A stretch of DNA of 64,000 bases from Romanomermis culicivorax. Taxonomy: Eukaryota; Nematoda; Enoplea; Mermithida; Mermithidae. Positions 42,715-55,230 of the stretch are shown piece by piece. The translations under genes were made by a program, and so were the position numbers. Every line of letters begins with the position of its first letter. The stretch's first letter is position 1. The stretch lies in contig CAWUHX010000075.1 in assembly GCA_963922205.1 (NCBI GenBank), positions 868,001 through 932,000 on the forward strand, in the 5' to 3' direction. The notes under the pieces were generated by a model, which saw only the letters and a program-made list of their open reading frames with translations, did no database searches and was not told where the DNA came from.

Positions 42715-45700
42715 ATGGAGCCACAGAAAGCCCAAAGAGAAGATCAGAAACTCTAGTGACAGTTGATCTTGGACCAACAAAAAGCCCAAAAAGCCTTGAT
42801 GGATCACCTTCTTGGACAGAATGCTGGTGGTACAATGGGATCAACAACTGGGCCAAATGTCCCATCATTTCCACCATTGGACAAAACTCAAAACCATTGG
42901 GATACCTACCTCTCCTGGCTCAATCAAGACTTTGAAGCCAACAAAGTTATTGAGGATGGCCACAGGAGGGCTTATTTTCTTTCCTGGGTCGGTGCTGAAA
43001 TATTTGAATTGCTGTTAAATATCCATGGCAGTGATTCTGAACTGGTTGAATCTTTGTCTGCCGATTTCAAGTTCAAAACTCATATAGCTGCGGCAAGATT
43101 TCAGTTTAGCCAAACAATGATGAAGCCTGGACAAACCTATGCTCAGTAGGTTTTGGATCCTTGTGGAATTGGTTGGAATTGCCATTTAAATTGCAAGAAA
43201 GCTGATTGTGAAGAATCATATGTGGACAGATTGATCAGAGACATGATTATTGCTCATACACCACATGATCAAGTTTGCATAGCAGCTCTTCAACACATTG
43301 ATCCTTCATTGGACGAAGTTCTCAAGATTGCTCAAGCATCTGAAGCAACTCTCAAGACAGTCCAAACTATCAAAGGTGAGTCATCTGGCTATACTCATGA
43401 AGTTCAACGAATGATTGGTCATTACAAAGCAAAGAAGAAAGTGGCAAGTCAATATCATCAGGGATCGAAGAAGCAGCTAAAACCAGACAAATTTCAATCT
43501 TGTCCTGGTTGTAAGAACGATCATCCATGCAGTGAATGCAGATTCCGGAATGCTGTATGCCTCAAGTGCAACAAAGTTGGCCACATTGCTTCAGTGTGCC
43601 AAGCTAAAGTTCCATCTAAGAAGAAATTTCATGGAAAAGGAAAGCCACAGCATCAAGTTCATGAAATCTCTTGTGGAAAGCTTGTCAATAGCTGTTCTTC
43701 AAAGCCCGACAACAGGCCAAAGCTCACAGCTTTTGTCAATAGCTTATCAATGGAATTCCTTGTTGACTCTGGTACCACGTGCTCACTCATAGGCATTAAT
43801 GGCTACAATACCCTTGGACACCCAAAGCTGGCAAAGACTCAATGCACAATGGAAGTCTGCAATGACCTGAAAATTCCAATCAAAGGAATAATCGATGTAC
43901 AAAAGGAAGCTTATGGCAAAACAATAAGCCTGCAATTCCTTGTCATGGATGCAGAGAATGGTGACAACAAACTTGGGGCTGATTTCTTTGAAAATTTTGA
44001 GTTCACAGTCAATGGACGACAAGGCATTTTGTGCACAACTTTGAACCCATCACCACAGCAATTAACTGTTGTTGATGCCATATGCCAGAAGCATTCCAGA
44101 GTATTTGAATCAGGGCTTGGATTATGCAAATCCTACAAAGCAAGCCTTCATCTGAAGCCTGATACAATGCCTAAATTTTTCAAACCAAGGCCTGTTCCAT
44201 TTTCAAAAGTGGAAGCGGTCAATGCAGGAATTGATTGTCTGACAGATCAAGGTGTCTAGAAGCCAATAAAAACAAGCTACTGGGCAGCACCTATTGTAGC
44301 AGTATCAAAACCGAATGGCAACATGCAAATCTGTAGAGATTTTAAAATCACAGTCAATCAACAGCTGAATGTTGATCAATATTGAATTCCAAGTCCAGAA
44401 GAGCTATTCCAGAAGCTCAAAAATGGACAAAGATCTTCAAAAATAAATTTGTCTGAGGCATATCTTCAAATGGAGTTGGATAATGAATCAAAGAAGCTCA
44501 TGGTGATCAAGATACACTGAGGCCTGTTTCAATACCAATGTTTGCCATTTGGAGTTGCCAGTGCACCTGCCATTTTTCCATGCTTCCAGGAGCAAATGGT
44601 ATTGGGACTCAAGGGATGTGCCAACTACTTGAATGATATAATTGTGATAGGTGAAAATGATCAAGAACATCTCCATACACTGGATGCCATTTGTCAACTT
44701 CTTGAAGACAATGGTATTCACTGCAACAAAGCCAAGAGTGAGTTTTTCAAGAAAGAAGTTGAATATTTGGGCCACATCATTGACGCAAAAGGCATTCGAC
44801 CATCAGAATCCAGTGTTAAAGCTGTTCAACAGTTGTCACACCCAAAGAATCTGCAAGAATTGCAGTCTTTTATGAGCAAAGTCAGTTACTACAACAAATT
44901 CATCCAATGATTTTCACATTTGTCAGCACCTCTAAATGCCTTGGGCAAGAAGTACATGCCCTTCAAGTGGTCAAAGTCAGAAGAGGAAGCTTTTCAACAA
45001 CTCAAGAATGAAATTGTTGAAGCAACAAGGCTAGTTCATTATCAGCCAGAATTGCCAGTCATCCCTGCAACAGATGCCTCATCATATGGCACACGAGCAG
45101 TCTTTTCACACAGATATCCTGATGAATCTGAAAAGCCAACTGCATTTGCTTCAAAGACCCTCAATGACCATGAAAGGTGCTACAGTCAAATGGAAAAAGA
45201 GGCACTTTCAGTCATTTATGGTGTGAAAAAGTTCCATCAATACCTGTTTGGATGCAAATTTGAGCAGATCACAGACAACAAGCCACTACTAGCCATTTTC
45301 CGTCCAAATAAGAAGCTGCCAGTTATGACGATTCAACATATCCAACAATGGGCAATAGCTCTTATGGGATATAATTATGAAATTCAATTACAGCCAATGG
45401 CAAAGCATTACAACACAGATGCGCTTTCATACCTACCGATGGGCCCGGACGATGAATTTGACAAAAAAGAAGTTTCCTGCTATTGTGTCAACATCAAAAC
45501 ACAAATGAATTGCCAATCAGCAAAATCAAATTGGCAAGTTGCACCAGCGAAGACCCAATTTTGAGAATAGTCAAGCAATTCATTATTCATGAATGGCTGA
45601 ACAAATTATCAATCCATGTGCCTCAATTATGGCTATACTCCAACCAACAATTATTGCTCAGGATTCGAGATGACATCATCATTCTTGAAAGTAACAATTC

Positions 45701-46570
45701 ACCACATGCTGTCATCCCAGCAGCTCTCCAACGCCAAATTCTTCAACAACTGCACAAAGGTCATTGGGGAATCATAAGAACTAAGCACCTGGCAAGACAA
45801 TATTGTTGGTGGCCGAACATGGACAAAAATATTAAAGAAATGGTTCAAGGATGTGAAGCCTGTCAGAAAGTAGCCAATGCCCCCAAATAAGAATTTTCAA
45901 CCTTGCCTGAAGCTACAAAGCCAATGCAAAGACTCCACATCAACTATGCTGGCCCATTCCACAATGCCATGTGGTTCATTTGCATAGATGCATTCACAAA
46001 GTATCCCACTGTGAAGAATATGGCATCAACTACAATGGAGGCTATGCTGAAAAGCCTGAGGCAAATCATTATAGATGAAGGCTTACCTGAAACAATTGTC
46101 TCTGACAATAGAAGGCAATTCACATCCAGTCAATTCCAGGAGTTTTGCAAGAAAAGAGGAATCAAGCATTTAACAACGACAACTTTCCATCCCACTTCAA
46201 ATGGAGAAGCTGTACGTTTTGTCCAAACTTTCAAAACCCCAATGGAAAAAGCTTAATGGGGAGGAAGCAATATAGAAGATGCCTTGGAACAAATCCTGAC
46301 TACCTACAGAACAAACCAAATTCAATCACTGGAAAATCACCTGCTGAACTACAGCATGGATGGCGGCATTGCACAGAATTGGGCAGAATACTTCCAAGCC
46401 CAGAAGTTGATGTAACAACACCACCTAGAGCCAAAAAAAGTAAGTTAAACATCAATGAATCGGTTTGGACAAAGAACTTTTCATCAGGTCCAAAGTTGCT
46501 CAAAGGCAAAGTCATCAAGAAAATTGGATCAATGGTTTATGCCATCCTAGTCAATGGTGTTCCAATTTGA
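42715..46570 (+). pseudogene. gag-pol relic of the second gypsy element
   Basis: One frame from ATG 42715 to about 45520, then shifted near 45520-45560 and again near 46200-46260. Stops fall at 42754, 42757, 43147, 44257, 44383, 44518, 44908 and elsewhere. Gag has a perfect zinc knuckle 'CLKCNKVGHIASVC' at about 43559-43600. Protease has 'FLVDSGTTCS'. RT keeps 'PFGVASAPA', but the catalytic motif is YLND instead of YLDD (Asn at 44632). RNase H has 'ATDASSYG' and 'KEALSVIYG'. Integrase has a GHWG...WWPNM zinc domain, but the first catalytic Asp is Asn ('LHINYAGPF') and the Glu position reads Val ('NGEAVRF'). Not functional. Confidence 0.85.
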
Positions 46571-46737
46571 CACCATCAGAACCACCTTAGAAAGGACATC
46601 AAATATTCAGTCAGAAAGTAGGGCACACTGGCTTTTTCCTCAACCTCAGGGACAGCAGAGTCCAGTAGCAAAAAAAATGGATCAAGCCACAGAATTGCAC
46701 AGTTACACTCACCATGAACAAGATAGAGTTGATCACA

Positions 46738-47084
46738 TGACATGATGTGGAGGTAACGTTTGTGTGCTGCATTGTACAGGAAAGTTCTAGAACGTTCCAC
46801 AATATTCTATAATATTCTGTTATATTCTACAAGGTTCTAGAACATTCTGTGATCTTCCATGATACTACGAGTATATAAGGTGTGTTGTTTTGTACATTCA
46901 TTCATATTATTTATTGTACTATTTAGTACTTGGATATTATTTAGTGCTTAGATGTATTTATGTTGTGTTAGTTAGCCTTATTAAACTTAGCTATTTACCA
47001 GCTATTATTCCAGTTGGATATTTACCAATTGTCCTAAGGCTAATCTGTTTGCAACTTAGTCCAGTCATTATTCAAGACGCAACA
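46738..47084 (+). repeat. 3' LTR of the second gypsy element
   Basis: Ends 'ttcaagacgcaaca'. TATA-like tatataa at 46872-46878, followed by the same 'ggtgtgttgttttgtac' block as the 5' LTR. Confidence 0.75.
46780..46847 (+). promoter_or_regulatory. heat-shock elements in the 3' LTR
   Basis: GAAAGTTCTAGAACGTTC (46780-46797) and TTCTAGAACATTC (46835-46847). The bases that differ from the 5' LTR are the spacer bases; every GAA/TTC core is preserved. Confidence 0.7.
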
Positions 47085-48919
47085 GGCGGCTGACAATAGT
47101 GACATGGGATAATATAAATAGCAGGTTGGATTTCGAACTGGTAGAAATTTTTTCCAACTCGAAACGACATCCAACATCCCACAGTTCCGAAAATGTGTTC
47201 CGACTCTGGTTTCTCGAAATGAAAAGTTGGTAATTGTTTTGATTTTAAAAAAGTCAGTATATTGATTCCCTGATTGTAGTTTATGAGATTCTAGGTGATT
47301 TTTATCGAGAATGATTGATTTATGATCATTTTTTGCTTTTTTTCTAGAAGAAAAAATGAATCATTACTCTGTTAGTTCAAAAAAAGGAATGTTTTTATTT
47401 TTTACTGATCGGAAATTCTCATTTGTGGGACGAAAATCTGCTTCAAAATTTGGAAAAATATATCCAATAATTTTGTCCTTATTTTTAAAAATTGATATTT
47501 GTGTCATGGAGAATGGGGAGAAAGATAAATTTTCAGTCATTTATGCGAAACTGATTCTTTTCTGCTCCAAATGGCACATTTTACTGTTTTTTGTAGAAAA
47601 AGGATAATTTTTCAATGTGAAATGAACATTTCCAAGAGGATGTTGAAAAACATGAAGATGGGCAACACATGAAGGATGAAAATTTCTGAAACTAGCCAAT
47701 CGGAAGCGTTGCTCCGTCTCCTATGGTTATATGTTTGGGACTTTCAAAGTGGATTTCTGGGGTCATAGGTAGCTGGCAGTCGGCGCTGTGGGTTTCCATG
47801 AGGATGGGAAGTTATTTTGTGTGGAGAATCTGAGGGAATATTAACTTTCTACCAAAAATTTATTTCTAGAAATTTTTTTGGTATTTCATGTTTTTCACCC
47901 ACAATTCGGGAAAACAATCGAAATTTTGGGTTTCTTCGACTGTTCTATGGAATTCTTCTGAGGAATCCGAAACCTTCGCTGAAATTACTGTGTTTTGAGT
48001 GAAAAACGAGCATTTTTGCTATTTTCTCATTTGCAAGCTTTTTTTTTAAAAAACAGACTATAGTTGAAGTTTCAGGAAAAATATCAATGAGTCCATAATA
48101 AATGCATTTCGGAGTTTGAAAAAATGGCTCATTGATGTTGAACAGTTGGTTTCCTATAGGACTATTAGTAGGGATTAATGTTTTTGATATACACGAAAAC
48201 ATATAAACTTTTGCAATCGACTGAAAAATTTTCAAATCATTCATCATTTTGATACTGAACTTTTATATTTTTCTAGCTTCTTATCATGATATGACGTGAT
48301 AAACGTGGTCAAATATCAAAATCCTCGTTTGAACGTTGATCGATGGATTGTGTTTCGATGATCCCAGCAAGCGATCAACACAATTAATCGAAGATCTGTC
48401 AAGTTGATTTTGAAATTTCTCAATAAATGCCATTATGCTTTGATTTTGGCTGATTTTCGTATTTTGTACAATTTGGATCCAATTTGAGTCGACGTTGTTG
48501 ATAAACGAAAGGAAGTGGCGAATGATCATCTTTATAATGAATATTTCATATTTTTTACACCTTGATCAAATGTTATGTTTTTTTGATGTATATGAAGTGA
48601 TGAAATTTTAGAAATTTCTGTCGAAATCGATAGCGGATAAGCACGATATTTCAATCATTTTCGCCTTTTCTGTTCTCGCGGCAGGATCTGGCATTTTTCT
48701 ACATTATACTGCTTTCCACTGAGTTGAAAATATGTATCAAATCGAACTTTCTTTTTGATTTTTTGCTGCATGCATCATTTTCAATTTGGGATAGAAGTGA
48801 ATCCTAAATTATTGGGAAATAGGCCAGAAAAGTGCTTCTTCTCCAACTTTTTAGGGTATGGGACTTGTCAAGTGATCGGAGGCATGTTGAATCTTTTAAA
48901 GAAAATGCAAGTATTCGTA
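47085..48919. other. intergenic DNA, no gene seen
   Basis: AT-rich with no convincing frame. A minus-strand frame around 48290-48465 after an acceptor-like 'aaaatcag' has passable composition ('MAFIEKFQNQLDRSSINC'), but nothing else supports it. Confidence 0.35.
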
Positions 48920-49165
48920 TAAAAAAAGCTGCAACCCTTGGAATTCTACATGCACGTAGAAAGTGCGCCCCAAGCTTCAAACATGTAAAATTAATTCGAC
49001 TTCCATGTAGAAATTACGCCCGACGCTGCAACAGGTGAAATTGGACCTATAGTGTGCTTTTTATAAAATGCTTCCAAATAGAAAAGTGACACAAATCACT
49101 ACTGTTGTCAAAATCGTTTACATAAAGTTCTTACTGTGAAATTTTTCACTCGAAAAATTGCTGAT
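48920..49165. repeat. fragments of the foldback and MITE-like repeats
   Basis: 48930-49045 holds two foldback-type units ('gtagaaagtgcgccccaagc', 'acttccatgtagaaattacg'). 49050-49165 matches the left part of the small palindromic repeat at 1943-2172. Both are truncated. Confidence 0.65.
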
Positions 49166-52100
49166 GTGCCAGATAGTATCATGTTACCAGAGTATCATAT
49201 TACAAATTTTAAAAGTTATAGTGAGTTAAATGACTTCCTCCAGCAGCAGAGAAAATCTCTCAACGATTGCATCCCTCGGGCTCCAATGCAGGAGGGGTGC
49301 CACCTGCAGGACTTCAAAAAAGTTAATCAGAGGCCTAATTCTGTCTGATTGGTCATACAGGTCATGATAGTAATAAATTGGTCTGCTGTGTGGGTAAAAT
49401 CTTTTAAAAGTCTATATAGGTTTTTAGGCTTTTTAAGTATTTTTGTGTAAAAGATGCACTTTAAATGACAAGTTTTTTGACCATACAGGTGACACGTTTC
49501 AAAATTTTATTTCAAAGAATTCACAACGATTTTTTCCATTCAGCTATTTGAATATCAATAAGCATCTTTTCTGCTTTTGCCATGCCATCCAAATTCGGCT
49601 TTTCACTTTCCAGGTGTCCCTCTAATGCAGCTCGTTTTTTCCTTGACAGTTGTTCAATCTCACATAATGATTGTTGCTGTTGTTCGTCCAGAGCTCGAGT
49701 GCCTGAAATGATAAGTATTTTTCACTGAACAAAAATTAGAATTGGATGCAAACAAGCAGTGAATAATTTGCTGACATTATATATACATATAAGTTTTGAG
49801 AAAAATTTCACTTGATAACATTTTTGGATTGGATTTCATCTATACAAATCAAATTATTAACAAAAATAAATTAAAAAACTGAGAACAACATGACTGATGA
49901 AGTGATAACATGTTTTCAAATAATAGAATACGAACCAAACTTACAGATTTGAGGAACTCTAAGCGGGCTTCCCTAAATTTGTCAGCCACTGCCAACTGAA
50001 CCTTTTCAAACGATGACACAATGGCTTCTTTGGCAACTTGTTATACATACTCTGCCATCATCAGTAATATTTCGATAGCTCATTCTATGATGTCAACATT
50101 TTCTGACCACCTATGACTGCAGAACTTCTTGGCAAATAAAGAAAAGTCTGAATTCGATTTAGTTTTTCAAGTCAGTAATTACAAGTTAATGAAGTAAAAA
50201 GGATATTCTACCTGTGATTTCTATGAAATCAGCATGTCTAGCTGGACTATTTTCAAACAGATAGTACATGGCATTGAGAATCTAGTATCGAGCCAACTGC
50301 TTTATGGCCTGACTGGAAGGGGCCAAGGACAGTGTGCAGGCCACAACTCCCAATATCAAGTATGCTCGGTTCTGCACAATGCTTTTCTGCCTAAACACAA
50401 GAAATCAATGGTAAACCCAAACTATCTAGAAATATTAGTCCATATAAGGAATATTTCATTACTTTAAACCTTTCCACCAATTTCCAATTCACATTGGGCC
50501 CATCCATCAAAATCAGAAGGACCTTCGACATTTCTAGGTCGTTCAAAATTTTCCCTGAATTTTCCAGGTTTTCCAGGTCTGTTGGGCATCATGTTAAACC
50601 GGCGATGCACAAGGTCAAAACCACAACATAAAATTGGTTAGCATTTGATTAATTTTTAGTATTTTAGAAAAAAAGTTATTTTTTTTAAATCAGGGCATTG
50701 AAATCTACAAATTACATGCCCACGTTGTAAATTTTAAAGCAAAAAATCGCTATAGTAACCATATGGTAATGCAAAAATTATTCTACAGTGTTTTCTATAA
50801 AAATATTTTTACTTGGCTTTTCAACGTTTTTCTTTTTTGTTGACCGGAGATGCAACCATTTGGTCGAAAGGCCCTATTTTCAGCATATTTCCATTGTAAT
50901 TCATCACAAATGGTGCTTTTGGCGACTTTTGTGAGGGTGAAAACACCCTACCTGACATTAGCTGTTTATTTAACGGCCAGGTTTAGCCAATTTTGGTTGT
51001 GGCACATTGGCTTCAATTTGTCATCCGTAAATTTACAAATGGCCACTGAGGCCAAACACAATTGGCATTTACCTGTTTTGAAAAAAAATTATTTTCCACT
51101 AGTCATTGAACTGGGACAAAAATTTGGACGCTGGAAGCACTGCCAAGCGCCACTTTGCCAGAGCCACTGAAATCCAAACTTTTGATCCCTAATTCCAGCT
51201 AAATTAACTAGCCTAATCTACCATTTATTTTACAGTACAATTTTAACTCAGGAATTTTCTTGCGATGGTGAAAAAAGTTGGAAAAGATTGCATGTAGAGG
51301 CAATGATGAGTCCCACTTTCTTGATTCTTTATGAAGAAGAAATTTCAAAACTGAACTTGATTGTCTAAGATTCTTTCCTACTGCAGAAAAACTTCTTTTT
51401 CTACATAAAGTTTACCACCATCATTCATCATTACAAGGTCATCAGATGGCATGGATAAAAGAGTGGGTGAAAAAATTAACAGCAGCAATGAAGTTGATGA
51501 TCCATGATGAAACTACAGTGAGATAGAATGTCAAAAAGTGATAGGTGCTTCATGATTTCAAATACACTTAACAATTGATTTTTTATTTTTGAATTTTTTT
51601 TATCTTTTTCATCTGCCAATTTTATTTTTTGTTTGTTTGCTTTTATTCTTTTGTTTTTTTGTCTTTCCTTCTTCTTGAAAAAATGCTATACCTGCTATTT
51701 TGGATTTTTCCTGTGATGTCGATAGCAAACATAGACTGATTGACAGCCATGATGAAAACATCGATGGTGTTGATGGTGTCAACGGTGATGACAATGTTGA
51801 CAGAGATGATGATGTTGATGGTGTGACTCGACTGGCCTAATTGGATCAATGGCACCTAAAATGATAGAAGTAGAAATTTTTTGTTGTGAAAATTTTTCTT
51901 CTTAATGAACCTTGTATATCATCACTTTTGTCATCATTGTCTGAATTGAACCATATATGCGAGGCGATGTTGGTGAAATGTATATGAAGGGCTAGAGAAA
52001 TATAGAGCAGCAGTAAGAATTCTTGATTAGGAAAGAAAGTAGAGTTACAGTAAGAAAAGTTTCCCCAACTTACCAACTGATATTAATTCTGCCTGTCCCT

Positions 52101-55100
52101 CTTCATTTTCATTTTTGACTGCAAGAAAATAAATAGAATTGAAGGTATACAGTAGAAAAGCTACAGCCAGAAATTGGAATTTGCACACATTATGATTCAC
52201 TCATTTACCCTATTCTTCATCAATATAATCATCTTCATCTTTGTCGATTTCTTCATTAACTTGAAAAAACAATCAATATACACTAAGAAAGCAATGTGGA
52301 ACCTGCAACTCAATTTACTGAAACTGACAAATTTTTAATATGCACAGTGTAAAAATTTTGGTGAACTGTAAATAAAATCCAGTTGAGGATCCAAATTTAA
52401 AAATTTCTATAAATGCTACAGTAGACTTACTTTCCTGGCTACGTTGCTGCTCTGTGTCTGGTGATAGTGTCATGCTGGGACACTGATGCAACAATTATTT
52501 CAAGCCTGGCAAACTATACTGTATCACTGGAAATTTTTAGCTTCTTGCAGATCTCATTTTGTTGGGTTTCTGTAATTTGACCCATAATTTCCTGGAAAAT
52601 TTTAAAATTTGACTATCCAGCAGGGCTTACTGTAGAAAATTAACTAAACTTACGCCTCTGAAAATCTTATTTCAGGGTCTTTCGTGCTTTATCATAGATT
52701 TCTGGCGATTTCTGAAAAAATTGAAAAAATCAATCAACTTTCTTCTTCAAAGAATACCATATTCAAAGAATTACCTTCATTTTGAATATCATTTCTGACT
52801 GTAAAAGCCTTATTGCTCACATCATGAACAATCAATTCCATGTAGCCACCCAAACTTATAATTTGTGATTTTAAAATAACCTGAAAATAAAATAATTTTA
52901 AAAAATAGAAAAAAACTAAAAGAATAGGATAAAAACTTTGGAAAAAAGAAAAGAAATCAAAAAAAAGGAAAAAAGTTAGAAAAATGGGAAAGGATCAAAA
53001 ATTGAAAATCGGAATAAAACAAAAAAATTAGAAAATAAAAAGAAAATTGGAAAAAGAAAAAAGGAAAAAATGGAAAAAACAAACAAATTGATAAAAAAAA
53101 ACAAAATCGTGAAAATAATTCAAGAAAAACTCAAACAAAACAAAAAAATTGGAAAAAATTGGGAGAAAAAAGGAAAAAACAGGAAAAAAATTTGAAAAAA
53201 TAAAAGAAATGAGAAAAGAAGGAAAATGGGAAAGGAGGAAAGAGTAGGAAAAAATTGGAAAGAATTAGAATAGAAGAAAAAATTGAAAGTGAAAAAATTG
53301 GAAAAAGAAAACAAAATTAGAAAAAAGAAAATATTATAAGAAAAAATTAAGAATTTGAAAGGATAAAAAAGAAATTGGGAAAAAAAGAAAACAATTTGGA
53401 AAAGGAAGAAGAAACAGTGGGGAAAATTGTATGATGAGAAAGAATGGGAAAAAGGAAAAAATTTGAGAAAATAAAAACTAAAAATTGAAAAAAAATTTGC
53501 GAAAATAAATGATGAAGAAAAAAAATTAAAAAGGAAACAATATTATAAAAAAAGAAAAAAGAGGAAAAAATGAGTGGAAGGAAAAAATATGGGAAAAAAT
53601 AGAATGAAAAAAAGAGAAAAGTTGGAAAACAAGAAACAAAATCAGGAAAAAAAGAGGAGGAAATTTAAGAAAAAATTAAATAAAGCAAAAGATGAAAAGG
53701 AACTTGAATAGATTAAAAATGGAAAAAAACTGGGAAAAGAAATTTTGGAAAAAAGAAAAAAATAAAGAAATGAAGATTAAAAAGGTAGAAAAAAATTGCA
53801 AATAGAATATTGGAAAAAAAGAAGAAACAAATTTTAGAAACAAATTGTAGAAAAGAAACAAAATTTCAGGCAGAAATTTGGAAAAAAAGAACCAAAATCA
53901 GAAAAAAGCAAGAAAAAAGATTGGAAAAAACTGGGGAAAATAGTTGGAAAAAATTAAAAATGGAAAATTTGAAAAGAAGAAAAAAAGGAAAATTTGAAAA
54001 GAAGAAAAAAAGGAAAAAAAGAAAAAATGGAAAAGAAGAAAAATAGTAAAAAAGAAACAAAATTAGAAAAGAGAAATAATTTAGAAAAAGTTGAAAAAAG
54101 AAATTCAGAAAAGAAAAAATGGAGAAAGAATGGGAATGTTATGTTTAGCACTCTGCTCAAGTCCGAAGATGTCAGCAATATAACTAAAGACATCAATCAG
54201 CTTGTATTTAACCAACCACCATAGGTCAATCAAAGGAGCCTCAATCAGCTAAACACAGTGCAACTGTTCTCTAGCAGGACTAAACACAACCTTCAGTCAC
54301 TAATCAGTAACTGGAATCTCTTACTCTTGCAATCGAAAAGCAATCAGTGTCACTCCAGATGCTTTCTTAAGGCTAACACAAATACAAAGAACTCATTACA
54401 GTAATATCCAGGAAAGGCTGGATCCTTCCTTGGTACATGTTCCTGGTAAATGGGCGCCCTCCTCCACTAAATGCACAAGAAGAATAATAAGTGATGAACA
54501 ATATATAATAGAATTGATAATATGCAAATGAGTCCAGGCTCTCAGCATTCCATTTTACTGGGTGGAAAATTAACAAGTATAAAGTCTAGGGATGCGACTC
54601 ACCGACAACACAGTAAAATATAATGAAATGCCTTTTCTGGTCGAATTTTGGCTTCATCTGATTCATCAATTTCACATTGATGTTGGATGACTAAAGTACA
54701 TCTCCAATAGGAAAAAAAACATTTTTTAAAAATTATAAAAAAGAAAGAGAAAAATCGAGAAAAGAGGAAGAGAAAAAGAGGAAAGAAAGAAGAGTTGGGA
54801 AAGTGGAAAAAATGGAAGAAAAGAAATAAAATTTGAAACACAAAAAATTGGAAATAAAGAAGTTGAAAAAAACAAAGAAAAAATTGAAAAAAATTGAAGA
54901 AAGAATTAAAAATTAGAAAAACTCGTAAAAATTTGTAGAAAATTGAGTTTTTTCATCATACTAGATCATTTTTATTTTTTTCTTTTCAATCTGATCAATG
55001 ATGTCATCGATTTTATCACCTTGATGTGCCATACACAAATTTTTCAAATGTTTGTGCAAAAGTAAAAAACAAACTTGCAGATGGGGCAAAACTGAAAATA

Positions 55101-55230
55101 GCCTCATAAAGGTTCCATTTCATTTCCATGAAATCCATCTTAATTTCACGAAAAAGTATCATGATTACTGTAGAAATTTGCCAAAAGTAGAAAGATTACT
55201 GTAGAAAATTGCAGAAAAGTAAAATGGTTT
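49166..55230 (-). repeat. repeat unit copy 2 (partial, no gypsy insertion)
   Basis: Colinear with copy 1 from 13870 across the gypsy empty site (near 51840) and on to about 34750, then joined to copy 3 at about 55230. It keeps the minus-strand exons in damaged form: coiled-coil exon (49540-49703), HRWxEN exon (about 49950-50150), DIGSCG exon (50215-50393), CxxC exon (about 50820-51085) and zinc-finger exon (54970-55140). Where copy 1 has stops, this copy sometimes has sense codons and the reverse. No intact gene remains. Confidence 0.75.
52890..54130. repeat. 1.2-kb polypurine tract (copy 2)
   Basis: Counterpart of 31640-32790, same 'gaaaaaattggaaaa' style, diverged in detail. Ends at the conserved 'aatgggaatgtt' followed by the exon relic. 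Confidence 0.85.

Larger units (their letters stand above)
42326..47084 (+). mobile_element. second Ty3/gypsy element, decayed, with heat-shock elements in the LTRs
   Basis: Two diverged LTRs (42326-42654 and 46738-47084) flank one gag-pol region in the order gag, protease, RT, RNase H, integrase. The integrase core style ('LHINYAGPF', 'IVSDNRRQF') is like the K02A2.6-type gypsy lineage. Many stops and frameshifts and clear LTR divergence show an old insertion. LTR starts are approximate, because the first bases resemble the tandem repeat to the left; no target duplication was found. Confidence 0.85.
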
